This document shows, in pieces, positions 7,376 to 17,343 of a stretch of 57,940 nt of DNA. Location: NCBI GenBank assembly GCA_945787805.1, contig CALZID010000012.1, positions 1-57,940 on the forward strand, in the 5' to 3' direction. This DNA comes from an uncultured Clostridia bacterium (GTDB lineage: Bacteria; Bacillota; Clostridia; Oscillospirales; Acutalibacteraceae). Position 1 is the first letter of the stretch, and every line of letters starts with the position of its first letter. The position numbers and the translations under genes are program-made. Below the pieces are notes generated by a model. That model was not told the origin of the DNA. It saw nothing but the letters and a program-made list of their open reading frames with translations, and ran no database searches.

Positions 7376-7405
7376 TTGAAAAAGATATGTTTAGTATTGT
7401 ATAAT
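7376..7405 (+). promoter_or_regulatory. promoter of comM
   Basis: TTGAAA (7376-7381), 18-base spacer, TATAAT (7400-7405), about 30 bases before the TTG start. Confidence 0.5.
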
Positions 7406-7434
7406 TATTACAGTTTATATTGGATGTGATAATT

Positions 7435-8961
7435 TTGTTTTCAAAAATAATTAGTCTCGGTCTTTTCGGTATGGAGGCCTATAAAGTGATTGTTGAAGCC
7501 GATATTTCGGGCGGTATGCCCCGTTTTGATATTGTGGGACTACCCGACACTGCTGTATCCGAAAGCAAGGAAAGAGTGCGTTCTGCAATAAAAAACACAA
7601 ATTTGCAATACCCTGTCAGCAGAATTACAATAAACTTGGCGCCTGCCGATATGAAAAAGGAAGGTCCGTTGTATGATTTGCCGATTTTGATTGCGCTTCT
7701 CTGTGCTAACGACCAATTAAAAGGCGTTGATGACAGCATGGCGTTTATCGGTGAATTGTCACTTGACGGTACTTTAAGACATATCAACGGTGTTTTGCCC
7801 ATGGTACTTTGCGCCAAAAAGAACGGAATTGATAAGATTTTTATTCCTGCCGAAAACATCAATGAAGGTGCGGTTGTTGAAGGGATAAAGGTTTATCCCG
7901 TAAAGTCTGTTCTTCAGCTTATTAACCACCTGAGCGGAATTGAAGAAATCACGCCGGTAACCGCAAAAGATTATAATGAATATAGAAATCCTGACAATCT
8001 CCCCGATTTTTCCGATGTTCGCGGTCAAAAAGAAGTTAAAAGAGCATTGGAAATTGCCGCAGCCGGCGGACATAATGTGCTTATGGTCGGACCGCCCGGT
8101 TCGGGTAAAAGTATGCTTGCCAAAAGAATGCCTTCAATTCTGCCGGATATGACCTTTGATGAGGCAATTGAAACCACAAATATTTATTCTATTGCGGGAG
8201 CATTGCCGAGCGGTGTATCTCTTCTAAGGTCAAGACCTTTCCGCTCGCCCCATCACACAGTATCCCCTGCCGGGCTTTCAGGCGGAGGTGCAATTCCCAG
8301 ACCGGGTGAAGTTTCGCTTGCACATAACGGAGTTCTGTTTTTAGACGAATTACCTGAGTTTACAAGAAACACACTTGAAGTTTTGCGCCAACCCATAGAA
8401 GATGATATTATTACCATATCAAGAGCTGCCGCAAAATTTCAGTATCCTTGTTCGGTTATGATGATATGCGCTATGAATCCCTGCCCTTGCGGATATTTAG
8501 GCCATCCGACACGGCCTTGCACTTGCTCAAACGGTATGGCACAAAGATATCTTAACAGAGTCAGCGGTCCGCTTTTAGACAGACTTGATATTCATATTTC
8601 TGTACCGCCCGTTGATTTTGAAAATCTTTCCGGAACAGAAAAAGCAGAGCCGTCTTCTGAAATCAAAAAGCGAGTTGAAAAAGCAAGGCGTATTCAACAA
8701 GAAAGATTTAAAGGCACGAAGATTACCTGTAATGCAAAAATGGATTCAGCGGCTACTAAAAAGTACTGTTATCTGTCACCTGCTGCACTGATGATATTAA
8801 AAACCGCATTTGACAGGCTTTCGCTTTCTGCCCGTGCTTATGACAAGGTTTTAAGAATTGCAAGAACTATCGCTGATTTAGACGGCGAAGATGAAATAGA
8901 TGTTAAGCACATCACGGAAGCAATACAATACAGAAGTCTTGACAGAAGATTTGATTTATAA
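7435..8961 (+). CDS. comM: YifB/ComM-family AAA ATPase
   Basis: 508-residue Mg-chelatase-like ATPase. The N-terminal ChlI domain covers about residues 15-190. The AAA core has Walker A GPPGSGKSM, then FRSPHHTVSPAGLSGGG and LFLDELPEF, followed by a Cys-rich loop (NPCPCGYLGHP...CTCS) and a Mg_chelatase_C helical domain. In competent bacteria ComM is a hexameric helicase promoting branch migration of incoming DNA; the clostridial role is less clear. I chose TTG at 7435 because family members start MFSK...; the frame opens at TTG 7420. The ribosome site (GGATG) is weak. It stands alone, followed by the hairpin repeat element. Confidence 0.9.
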   Translation: MFSKIISLGLFGMEAYKVIVEADISGGMPRFDIVGLPDTAVSESKERVRSAIKNTNLQYPVSRITINLAPADMKKEGPLYDLPILIALLCANDQLKGVDDSMAFIGELSLDGTLRHINGVLPMVLCAKKNGIDKIFIPAENINEGAVVEGIKVYPVKSVLQLINHLSGIEEITPVTAKDYNEYRNPDNLPDFSDVRGQKEVKRALEIAAAGGHNVLMVGPPGSGKSMLAKRMPSILPDMTFDEAIETTNIYSIAGALPSGVSLLRSRPFRSPHHTVSPAGLSGGGAIPRPGEVSLAHNGVLFLDELPEFTRNTLEVLRQPIEDDIITISRAAAKFQYPCSVMMICAMNPCPCGYLGHPTRPCTCSNGMAQRYLNRVSGPLLDRLDIHISVPPVDFENLSGTEKAEPSSEIKKRVEKARRIQQERFKGTKITCNAKMDSAATKKYCYLSPAALMILKTAFDRLSLSARAYDKVLRIARTIADLDGEDEIDVKHITEAIQYRSLDRRFDL

Positions 8962-8962
8962 A

Positions 8963-9248
8963 GGGGTTGTAAAAAAAGTGTAGACCGCATAAAACCCTAT
9001 AAGTAAAGGTTTTTTAGTACTCCAAAACAGCATTTAACACATAAAAGAAATAAAAAACAAAAAACAGATAAAAAATAATGTTTTATGCTATGAACAAACT
9101 TCGCCTCTCGGCGTACCTTTGTACGCCGTCGGGTAACCGATAACAAGGCAAAAGCCTTGTTATCGCTCAGTTTGTCCATTCTACGCATTTTTTCCTAACC
9201 CCACAGAAGGGGCTGTAAAAAAACTTTCGTTTTTTTACAGCCCCTTCT
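8963..9248. repeat. multi-hairpin intergenic repeat element
   Basis: Fills most of the 305-base gap between comM and the giant gene. 8963-9015 is the second copy (inverted) of the 53-bp repeat at the window's left edge. An outer 11-base inverted repeat (9090-9100 / 9169-9179, one mismatch) encloses two perfect hairpins: 9109-9128 (8-bp stem, CTTT loop) and 9138-9165 (12-bp stem, AAAA loop). A perfect 20-bp stem with TTTC loop follows at 9205-9248. The start GGGGTTGTAAAAAAAG and the inverted end (9229-9244) agree at 14 of 16 bases, like terminal inverted repeats. No transposase and no clear target duplication are visible. Confidence 0.75.
9205..9248. terminator. perfect 20-bp palindrome downstream of the giant gene
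   Basis: Arms 9205-9224 and 9229-9248 are perfectly complementary, with a four-base loop, and lie 18 bases past the stop of the minus-strand giant gene. The arms contain a run of seven A/T, but no separate T-run follows, so it is an unusual terminator candidate and also the end of the repeat element. Confidence 0.5.
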
Positions 9249-9266
9249 CTTCATTTCTATAATTGC

Positions 9267-12200
9267 TTAACTGTGTTTTTTCTTTTTATTCGCAACAATT
9301 ATCGCAACTGCCGCAACAATGATAACCAATATAATCGGCACAACCATTAACATGATTTTATTTGTATTGTTTTCATTTGAATCGACAGTATCTGTATTTG
9401 TATTGTTTGCATTTACATCTTGCGGTTTTGTAGTATCTTCTGCGACATTTGTGTCTTGTGGCTTTGATACATTATCATTGATATTGCCTGAATTTGTATT
9501 CTGCGAATTAGGGTTATAATTTTTATCATAAGTGAAAGCAATATGCTGTGCTTCACCTATTACACCCGATTTAGACACTGCACGGAAAGCGTATGTATTA
9601 AAACCGTCTTCACTTGCAGTGAATGTGTTAGAATCCATATCAATCCATTCGCCGCCGTTTATACTGTATTGATATTTCGCAATATTCGAATTTTGTCCGT
9701 TTGAAAGCGTTACGGTTACACCTTTATTAAATATTTGGCCATTTTCAATGATGTTACCGTTTGATATTGCTTCCATCTTAAAGTTCTCGGGAACAGATTT
9801 ATCAATCATAACCGCATATTCCCGTGACTGGGCACTTTCACCGCCTGCACCGTTAACTGCTTTAAATTTATAGGCTGCATTGATATTTTCACTTACTATG
9901 AGAACATTGCTGTTCATTTCTTTCCAGCCGTGTCCGTTGTCACAGTAATAAGTAATGCCCGATTTGCTGTTTGTGCTGCTTAATGTGAACACAACATTTT
10001 CAGATGTCCACTCATCTGTTACACCTGTTACATCAACGCAGAGTTCTGGAATGCCTTTTTCAATATTTGAAACGGTTATACTGTCTGACGCTTTATTACC
10101 GTTATTGAGCGTCACTACAACTAAGTATGTTCCGTTTTCGCTTACTGCATATTTGTCCCCGTTAAACTGTTCGCCGTTTACGGTTACATTTGCAATTCCA
10201 CAAGCACTGTTATCGGTAATATCAATGTAAAGTGTTATATCTTCATTTGTGAAATCGACTGTGTTTGCTTTAAGCTCTATTTCAGGAACAGTCTTATCAA
10301 TCATAACCGCATATTCTTGTGACTCGGCACTTTCACTTCCGGCACCGTTGACTGCCTTAAACTTGTAAGCTGCATTGATATTTTCACTTACTGTGAGAAC
10401 ATTGCTGTTCATTTCTTTCCAACCGTGTCCGTTATCATAGTAATATGTTATACCTGAATTTCCGTTAGTTTTGCTCAATGTAAATACGACATCCGACGAA
10501 GTCCAAGCGCCTGTTGTGCCTGTTACACTAACACTGATTTCAGGAATTCCTTTTTCTGTTTTTGTTACGATTGATACCGTATCACTTTCAAGGCCGGAAT
10601 TTGAAACTGCCTTGAAGCTGTAGGTATGAACACCGTCTATGGCAATTAGGCTTTCGGTTGTCATTATGTTCCATTCGCCGTCATCAATGCTGTACATATA
10701 TGAAGCTATTTCGGAGAATGCGGTTGCGCTCGGTGTGAGAATAATATCCTTTGATGTAAATGTACCGCTGTATTCTTCTCCGTCAACCGTTGCGGTAACC
10801 TTTATGTTTTCGGGATTGTCTTTGTCAACTATAAATCCCTTTGATGTGATAGCAGGAGATGTATTGCCCGCATTGTCCACCGCTCTTGCTTCAACATATC
10901 CTTTGAAGTTTACATCTACTGTCGGTTTTCCATTTTCATTATATGCAACCCATTCGGTTGTAGGATTACCGTCTGCATCAAGCAATCTGTATTCAATTCT
11001 GTTAAGACCCGACGCACCCGTATCTTCTGCAGTAACCGAAATTTCTATTTCTTCGTTAAAGAACAGTCCGAATGTAACCGCATTGATGAATTTTGCAAAT
11101 CCGCCCGTATTCTTGTGCTCCGTACCGATATCGGTAACTTTCGGTGCTTCGTAATCAAAGCTTGCAACATTTAATACGGTTGTAGCACTCAACCCATTAT
11201 TTGCCGTTACGGTCACTGTGTATTTTCCGTTTTCGGTTACAGTGAATTCACCTGTATCGGTTATATCGGTACCGTTTACGGTAATTGACTGAATTCCCGA
11301 TATGCCCGCATTTGCAACAACCGTTGCGGTGCGTGCGGAATTAGTAAAGTTTATACTGTCAAGAGCGACCGAGACACTTGGTGCGACAGTATCAAGCATT
11401 ACACTGTATTCGGCACTTTCTGTACTTTCTCTGCCTGTTTCGTCAACTGCTTTGAACTTGTAGGTTTCTGTACCGATATTTACAACGGACAACATATTGC
11501 CGTTCATTGCCTGCCAGCCGTTACCTTTATCGAAATAATAAGTAACATCGCCCTCGCACTCTGTTGCAGAAAGCACAAAAATTGCGGCATTTGAAGTCCA
11601 GCCACCGGTTGTGCCTGTTACGGCAACATTGAGAATAGGCTTCTTTTCAACGAGAAGATAATTTTTATCAACAATAACTCGGTATGACGGGCTTTGATAA
11701 CTTTCGGTGCCCGTACCGTTGACCGCTTTAAAGGTATATGTGGCATCAACAGTGTAATTGACAGTTACTGTATTGCTGTCTAATTCTGTCCAGCCATCAC
11801 CTTTATTGCAATAATATGTAACACCCGAAAGGGTATTCGGTGAAGACAGAGTGATTGTAACATCATCGTATGTTCTGTGGCCGATTGTACCGTCAACCGC
11901 TACCGAAAGAGCAGGAACTGCGTTTTCGTATTTTGTTGACAAAGCAGAAACGGCGCTTTCAAGATTTGCTTTTGAAACGGCCTTAAATTCATAGCTGTTT
12001 TCGCCCACATCTTTAAGAGCTACGGTATTTCCGCTGAGTTTTACCCATTGAGAGCCGGAAATTCTGTAATAGTATTCAAAAATTCCCGAATATGCTTCTG
12101 ACAAAAGTGAAATTTCAATTTCTTTATTTGTCCAACCGCCGTTATACTCTTCACCGTTTACGGTTGCTGAAATTACGGGAGCAGTCGGGTTTATAAGGTC

Positions 12201-15200
12201 AACTGTTATGCCTTCGCTCTTTACTGTTTCGGACATTTTTGTACCCGTTGTATCAAAAGCACGGGCTTCAACACTGCCTTTGAAATTTGAGCTTACAGTG
12301 GGCTTATTTGCGTCATCATATATTGCCCACGAACCTGTGGGGTCACCGTTTTGGTCAAGGAAACGGTATTCGATTTTGCCGATTGCGCCGTCATTGCATG
12401 CAGCTTCCATTGAAACCGTTACATTTTCGTTAAAGTATTTGCCGAAAGCCTCATTAAAGTGATTTGCAAATCCGCCGGCACTTGAAAAATCAATACTTGT
12501 GACCTTGATTTCATAAGTAATAAAGTTTTCTATTCTTAAAACTTCGGTTGATGTAATTCCGTTGTTACCCGTCATTACTAAAACATAGTTTCCGTTTTCA
12601 TTAACGGTAAATCTGTCTTGTCCCGTAATATCAACACCGTTTATGCTGACTGATTTAAGCCCCGACTCGCCCGCTGTAATATTAAACATAACATCATAGG
12701 GCTCGGTTGTGTAATCGGTCTTTTCGGGGGTAAATATGACTGACGGAGCAACATTATCAATCATAACCTTATAACTGTCGGACAAATCGCTTTCTGTATT
12801 TGCACCGTTTATTGCTTTGAAAACATAGGTTGCATTGGTATTATCATTGAGAATAATTTCATTCCCCGTTGTGATTTCCGTCCAGTTTGTTCCGTCGGTA
12901 CTGTAATAATATGTAATACCTGAAACGGCATTTTCAAGTACGGAAAAGCTGAATTTCACATCGCCCGAAGACCATTTGCCGAATGTTCCTTCAAAATCAA
13001 CACGGATAACAGGCTTGATTTTATCAATTTTCACTGTGAACGGTGTCACTGAGCTTTCAAGAGCCGAATAAGACTCTGCCTTAAACTGATATTCTGTAAT
13101 TCCGTGAGTTGAAGCTACGAGCGTGTTACCGCTGAGCTCATTCCATGTTGCGCCGCCGTCGGTACTGTAATAATACATATAAATATCGGAAAAAGCGGTT
13201 GATGAAAGCGTAAGAGTAACATCGGTTGAAGTCCATGTGTCATTTACATAAAGTCCGTCTGCATCTGTTGCGGTAACAACAATATCGGTGGGATTTGTTC
13301 CGTCGATTATGTAGCCTTCGGAATAGTATGAGTCGGACACATTGGTTGCTTTGTCGGTAACTCTGGCTTCGATATAGCCCTTGAAATCAGGGTTCTGTGA
13401 GGGCTTATTACTTTCGTTATAGACCGCCCATGCAGTTATGGGGTCGCCGTTTTCGTCAAGATATCTGTATTCAATAATGTCAACACCCGCAACACCGTAA
13501 TCCACGGCGGAGATTGTTGCTTCGACTTCTTCATTGAAGAATTTGCCGAAAGTGAGTGTATTCACAAACCTTGCAAATCCCCCTGTGTTTTTATGGTTAA
13601 GGGTGACATCGGTAATTTCCGGAGCAGTTTTATCAATGTTTTCAATCAATATCTGCTCTTCTTTTTCTGTACCGCCGACAGTAGTGATTTTTACTTTATA
13701 AGTACCGTTTTCATTTACTGTAAATGAAGTTGTGCCTGTAATATCGTCGCCGTTAAGAAGAATTGAAGAAACTCCCGACGCACCGATGGTACCTATGTTA
13801 ATATTGACATTGTAAGACTGGTTTGTGATTTCTGTTTTTTCAGGCGTAAGCGTAAACGCCGGAGTGACCTTGTCAATATTCACGCTGTAGCCCGTTGTTA
13901 CAGAACTCTCAATGCTTTTGCCGTTGATTGCCTTAAAATAATATGTTTCTTCAATGTTTGTATCAACAGTCAAGGTATTGCCCGTCAAGGCTGTCCAGCC
14001 CGAATCGGAACCGGTCTTATAATAATATGTAATGCCGTCAACCTTGTGCGTACTGTCGAGAGTAAAGGTAACATCTTCTTTTGTCCATTCGCCTGAATAG
14101 TCCGTTGGCTCGGTTGTCACAGACACAACGGGAACACCGTATATGATTACGGGGAATGTATCGGAAGCACTTCTTCCGCAATGTGAATATGTGACTGTAA
14201 TGCTCTGTTCAACATCTAACAAGGTCGGGTCAAAATCAGAAGTATTTACTGTATAGTTTGTGATTTCTTCACTGCTTGCGTTAAGATAATTTGCAACGAC
14301 TTTAAGCCCTGAAAGGTCAAGCGCCGTTTCACCTTCAAGATATTCGTATCTTGGATTTTGTGTTATATCGATTGTATCAACCTGTTTGGATTTTACAAGA
14401 ATGGGGAATATGGTACGCATTTCTTTGCCCGCTCTTGTAACGGTAACAATGATGTACTGTTCGCTGTCAAGTAAATCGGAGTTGATTGCGCTGACTTCGT
14501 AATCAGTAACGGCTACCGTCATTTTGTCGTCAGTCCAGCTTGCTGCTTCGGGATAATACTGAGCAAGCTCATTTTTATCGTATGTTATTTTTACTTCTAA
14601 GCCTGAAAGGTCAAGCTCGGTTTCGCCCTCAAGATATTCATATTTTGTAGGTGCGGTTACGGCAATACTCTTGGGAGTAAGCTCAACAACAGTAATGTCT
14701 TTGTAAAGTGTTTGTTTTGATGATGCAGTTAAATTATTCTGCATATATGTCCAGAGTTCTGCCGAACCTGCCTTTAATCCCGAAACAGTGCCTGATGAAG
14801 CGCTTACAGAAATGTATTCATTCTGTGTATCGTCCATACTCGAAACTGTTTTGTTATTGTCATCCCACGGTTTATTGCCGTTTGCATCCGGTGTACCCCA
14901 GAATTGACGGTAAACGCCCATTCTTACGGGAGTGTGGGATGATGCAAAGGTATAGGGGAAATCCACAACAACCGCATCGGGGCCGTTAATTTTACCACCG
15001 GTATATTTATTAAGGCCGAGTTTTGCAGAAACTTTAATTGTAAATATTTTTGAAACACCGCCGATTGTTGCGGTAATTGTTGTGCTTTGTGAGGGATTCT
15101 TGATAGGGGAATAATTGCCGCCTGCATCAAGACCTTTTACAACGCCGTTTGAGTCAACAGATGCGATTGATGGGTCAGCCGAAGTCCAGACGATTGTGTC

Positions 15201-16769
15201 AAGCAATGCCGGGTCATAGTCTGCGGGAGTGACAGAGGTTATTGTCAGCGTTGTTGAGTCACCCTCTTTGATTGAATCGCTGCCTGAAATTGTGAAATCG
15301 GTTATGGCGTTACCGACGGAAACTTCAAAAATATTTGATACTGTTGTGCCGTTGTATTCCGCATCTATAAAGATTTTTGATTTACCTGATGACAAACCTG
15401 TAAAATTGCCGTTGTTGTCAATCTTACCTATTCCGTCAGTAGCTTCACTGTCCGACGCATAAATTTTATCTCCCGTAATCGGGTCAATAAGTCCCCAACG
15501 CCTTATAACATCAGAGTTTGAATTAAGTCGGGAAGGCGTAATTGTTGCAGAATATACCGCACTGTTGCCGATACCCACAGCCGTGTCACCGCTGATTTCA
15601 ACACCTGAAATAGTGCTGCCGAAGAGATTTCTGGAGACTGTTACGGTAAATGTCTTTGTAACACCGCCTATTGTTGCGCTTATTGTTGCGGTTTTTGAAT
15701 ATGTGAGTCCGCTGCCGCCGTCAAGTCCGGTAACAACACCGTTCTGGTCAACCAATGCAACTGACGGGTCAGAGGATGACCATACCAAATCGCCCGTATA
15801 TGCACCGGCAGGGACAAGGTTACTGATAGCAAGCTGAATTGTTTTACCCTCATCAACTTTTGTTGCACCTGTGATTTCAAAATTCGTCACCGGAAGCTCC
15901 GATGGGTCAACAATAGTGAATGTAATTTTATCAGAGAAAAGCAGTTTATATGCAGCGCTTTTGGGATTGAGTTTAACGGTTGCCTGACCGGGAGCATTAA
16001 AGGTTACAAGTCCCGTATCAGAAACTGAAGCTTTTGAAGAAGATGAAGAACCGTCCATTGACCACGCAACATCCTGTTTAAGACGCACGGGAGTACATGC
16101 GCCGTAAAGCTGAACCGTTGTACCGACGGCAACAGTAGTCGGGACACTTTTCTTGTTTGTTATATGCACACCCGTGGGAGCAACCGAAGCAATAATGCTC
16201 TTTTCAACTATAACTTCTACTGTATCTTCTGCAAGGACAGTTTCGTATTCGTCATAGAGAATTGCCTTAATTTCAATAGTCATATTGTCAAGTACAGACT
16301 GCAAGCTGTCTGCAAGGGTATCACCCACAACTGTTCTGACTATCGTAACAATGGTATTAGTGTCGGCAGTTTCAATATCAATACCTGCGGATTCAAGAGC
16401 GCTGACAATACCGTCCGCCATTGCGTCGCCTATAAGCGGAGTTGAACGCACTTCTTCGTCGAGCCACTGTTGAAAAATAGCCGCTTTTGAATAGTCATAG
16501 GCCGTAACCTTACCGTTATCGTTAACACCCGCTAACAAAGGCTGACTGCTAACCCAATCAACACGGGCGCCTTCGGGCATATCGGATGAAAGAGTATAAC
16601 TCAATTGCACAGAATTATACTCCTTAATTGAAATTCTTTCGGTTACAACCGTGCCGTCATTTGTAATCTCCAATGTGATACTTGCCGAGAATGTACTTAA
16701 CCCCGGTATCAACATTGTTGTAATCAAGATTGCACACAAAAGCACGCTCATTATCTTATTTTTTCTCAC
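9267..16769 (-). CDS. giant modular surface protein (about 2500 aa)
   Basis: Secreted, membrane-anchored adhesin-like protein. Order of parts: signal peptide (RKNKIMSVLLCAILITTMLI); N-terminal region of about 170 residues; about five BIG2-like Ig domains (encoded about 16140-14660, with WSSSDPSVALVD); two Big_3-like domains, each opening YEYLEGET and then LDLSGL; and ten tandem modules of about 75 residues with the pattern W-T-x2-D-V...GITYYY...NxL...FKAVNG...ES. Three larger TGGFA...FNEE domains interrupt the modules. An Asn/Thr/Asp-rich stalk, one membrane helix (MLMVVPIILVIIVAAVAII) and KKKKHS end it. There is no LPxTG. I chose GTG at 16769 (GGGAG 8 bases upstream); an upstream GTG at 16814 overlaps the promoter -10. 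Ligand unknown. Confidence 0.9.
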   Translation of the reverse strand: MRKNKIMSVLLCAILITTMLIPGLSTFSASITLEITNDGTVVTERISIKEYNSVQLSYTLSSDMPEGARVDWVSSQPLLAGVNDNGKVTAYDYSKAAIFQQWLDEEVRSTPLIGDAMADGIVSALESAGIDIETADTNTIVTIVRTVVGDTLADSLQSVLDNMTIEIKAILYDEYETVLAEDTVEVIVEKSIIASVAPTGVHITNKKSVPTTVAVGTTVQLYGACTPVRLKQDVAWSMDGSSSSSKASVSDTGLVTFNAPGQATVKLNPKSAAYKLLFSDKITFTIVDPSELPVTNFEITGATKVDEGKTIQLAISNLVPAGAYTGDLVWSSSDPSVALVDQNGVVTGLDGGSGLTYSKTATISATIGGVTKTFTVTVSRNLFGSTISGVEISGDTAVGIGNSAVYSATITPSRLNSNSDVIRRWGLIDPITGDKIYASDSEATDGIGKIDNNGNFTGLSSGKSKIFIDAEYNGTTVSNIFEVSVGNAITDFTISGSDSIKEGDSTTLTITSVTPADYDPALLDTIVWTSADPSIASVDSNGVVKGLDAGGNYSPIKNPSQSTTITATIGGVSKIFTIKVSAKLGLNKYTGGKINGPDAVVVDFPYTFASSHTPVRMGVYRQFWGTPDANGNKPWDDNNKTVSSMDDTQNEYISVSASSGTVSGLKAGSAELWTYMQNNLTASSKQTLYKDITVVELTPKSIAVTAPTKYEYLEGETELDLSGLEVKITYDKNELAQYYPEAASWTDDKMTVAVTDYEVSAINSDLLDSEQYIIVTVTRAGKEMRTIFPILVKSKQVDTIDITQNPRYEYLEGETALDLSGLKVVANYLNASSEEITNYTVNTSDFDPTLLDVEQSITVTYSHCGRSASDTFPVIIYGVPVVSVTTEPTDYSGEWTKEDVTFTLDSTHKVDGITYYYKTGSDSGWTALTGNTLTVDTNIEETYYFKAINGKSIESSVTTGYSVNIDKVTPAFTLTPEKTEITNQSYNVNINIGTIGASGVSSILLNGDDITGTTSFTVNENGTYKVKITTVGGTEKEEQILIENIDKTAPEITDVTLNHKNTGGFARFVNTLTFGKFFNEEVEATISAVDYGVAGVDIIEYRYLDENGDPITAWAVYNESNKPSQNPDFKGYIEARVTDKATNVSDSYYSEGYIIDGTNPTDIVVTATDADGLYVNDTWTSTDVTLTLSSTAFSDIYMYYYSTDGGATWNELSGNTLVASTHGITEYQFKAESYSALESSVTPFTVKIDKIKPVIRVDFEGTFGKWSSGDVKFSFSVLENAVSGITYYYSTDGTNWTEITTGNEIILNDNTNATYVFKAINGANTESDLSDSYKVMIDNVAPSVIFTPEKTDYTTEPYDVMFNITAGESGLKSVSINGVDITGQDRFTVNENGNYVLVMTGNNGITSTEVLRIENFITYEIKVTSIDFSSAGGFANHFNEAFGKYFNENVTVSMEAACNDGAIGKIEYRFLDQNGDPTGSWAIYDDANKPTVSSNFKGSVEARAFDTTGTKMSETVKSEGITVDLINPTAPVISATVNGEEYNGGWTNKEIEISLLSEAYSGIFEYYYRISGSQWVKLSGNTVALKDVGENSYEFKAVSKANLESAVSALSTKYENAVPALSVAVDGTIGHRTYDDVTITLSSPNTLSGVTYYCNKGDGWTELDSNTVTVNYTVDATYTFKAVNGTGTESYQSPSYRVIVDKNYLLVEKKPILNVAVTGTTGGWTSNAAIFVLSATECEGDVTYYFDKGNGWQAMNGNMLSVVNIGTETYKFKAVDETGRESTESAEYSVMLDTVAPSVSVALDSINFTNSARTATVVANAGISGIQSITVNGTDITDTGEFTVTENGKYTVTVTANNGLSATTVLNVASFDYEAPKVTDIGTEHKNTGGFAKFINAVTFGLFFNEEIEISVTAEDTGASGLNRIEYRLLDADGNPTTEWVAYNENGKPTVDVNFKGYVEARAVDNAGNTSPAITSKGFIVDKDNPENIKVTATVDGEEYSGTFTSKDIILTPSATAFSEIASYMYSIDDGEWNIMTTESLIAIDGVHTYSFKAVSNSGLESDTVSIVTKTEKGIPEISVSVTGTTGAWTSSDVVFTLSKTNGNSGITYYYDNGHGWKEMNSNVLTVSENINAAYKFKAVNGAGSESAESQEYAVMIDKTVPEIELKANTVDFTNEDITLYIDITDNSACGIANVTVNGEQFNGDKYAVSENGTYLVVVTLNNGNKASDSITVSNIEKGIPELCVDVTGVTDEWTSENVVFTLSSTNSKSGITYYCDNGHGWKEMNSNVLIVSENINAAYKFKAVNGAGGESAQSREYAVMIDKSVPENFKMEAISNGNIIENGQIFNKGVTVTLSNGQNSNIAKYQYSINGGEWIDMDSNTFTASEDGFNTYAFRAVSKSGVIGEAQHIAFTYDKNYNPNSQNTNSGNINDNVSKPQDTNVAEDTTKPQDVNANNTNTDTVDSNENNTNKIMLMVVPIILVIIVAAVAIIVANKKKKHS

Positions 16770-16805
16770 AAAATCAGCTCCCAGTGAAAAAATGTAATTA
16801 GAAAA

Positions 16806-16834
16806 ATTATACACTAAAACCTAAGAAATTTCAA
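16806..16834 (-). promoter_or_regulatory. promoter of the giant surface protein gene
   Basis: Minus strand TTGAAA (16834-16829), 17-base spacer, TATAAT (16811-16806). Because the -10 box overlaps the GTG at 16814, that GTG cannot be the start; the GTG at 16769 is favoured. Confidence 0.65.
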
Positions 16835-16880
16835 GCAACATACAGTTATTTAATTAATTTTTTTTGTCAACGGACAATAC

Positions 16881-16908
16881 AAAAAATAAAAATCCCGCAA
16901 GGGATTTA
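16881..16908 (-). terminator. terminator of the lipoprotein unit
   Basis: Minus strand stem AAATCCC / GGGATTT with TTGC loop followed by a T-rich run, 64 bases past the lipoprotein stop. Confidence 0.65.
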
Positions 16909-16919
16909 TTTCGTTGAAA

Positions 16920-16971
16920 GAGCGACTAAAAGTAGTGTAAGCAGGGGTAAGAACGACCAAAAGTAATGTAA
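16920..16971. repeat. short imperfect direct repeat
   Basis: AGCGACTAAAAGTAGTGTAA and AACGACCAAAAGTAATGTAA occur about 30 bases apart and agree at 16 of 20 positions, just downstream of the lipoprotein gene. Meaning unknown. Confidence 0.4.
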
Positions 16972-17343
16972 TCACTTCAAATCTTCACTATATACAAACT
17001 GCGTATTGATAGGAATTTTAAAAAAGTCATTATCCCCATTGTCAATCAATATAAGGGTGTTCTTATCCTTAATCTCAAATTCAAATGTTGTGCTTTGTGA
17101 AGTGGCAATAATCTTTCCGTCTGCAATTTTATAAGAGCCATATTCCTGATAAGAAACTACAGAACCGGCACCAAAACGAAACTCATTGTTATCGGTATCA
17201 AGCGAAAGATACGGCGTTAACATTTCTTCATAATCGCCAACAGCATAATAGCAGCCGGAAAGAACAGGGGTTGTATCAGAATCACAACCTACGAATGAAA
17301 ATAGCATCAACAAGCAAATCAAAAAACAAATAATTCGTTTCAT
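16972..17343 (-). CDS. small lipoprotein
   Basis: 123 residues with a clear lipoprotein signal (KRIICFLICLLMLFSFVGC, lipobox FVGC at about residue 19) and a mature part of about 100 residues rich in beta-strand-like segments and acidic residues. It would be attached to the outer face of the membrane by a diacylglyceryl cysteine, processed by the LspA encoded at 32858. The ATG overlaps the stop of the four-helix-bundle gene (ATGA), so the two are coupled. Family not recognised; no enzymatic motif seen. Confidence 0.8.
   Translation of the reverse strand: MKRIICFLICLLMLFSFVGCDSDTTPVLSGCYYAVGDYEEMLTPYLSLDTDNNEFRFGAGSVVSYQEYGSYKIADGKIIATSQSTTFEFEIKDKNTLILIDNGDNDFFKIPINTQFVYSEDLK

Noticed and set aside
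8997-9188. 63-residue minus-strand reading frame in the hairpin element
   Set aside because: It is made from the hairpin arms and repeat sequence, has no clear ribosome site and an Arg-rich then Phe/Leu-rich composition typical of a frame over palindromes.
14708-16473. Several plus-strand reading frames of 77-93 residues opposite the giant gene
   Set aside because: They have no ribosome sites and mirror the repetitive codons of the giant gene on the other strand.
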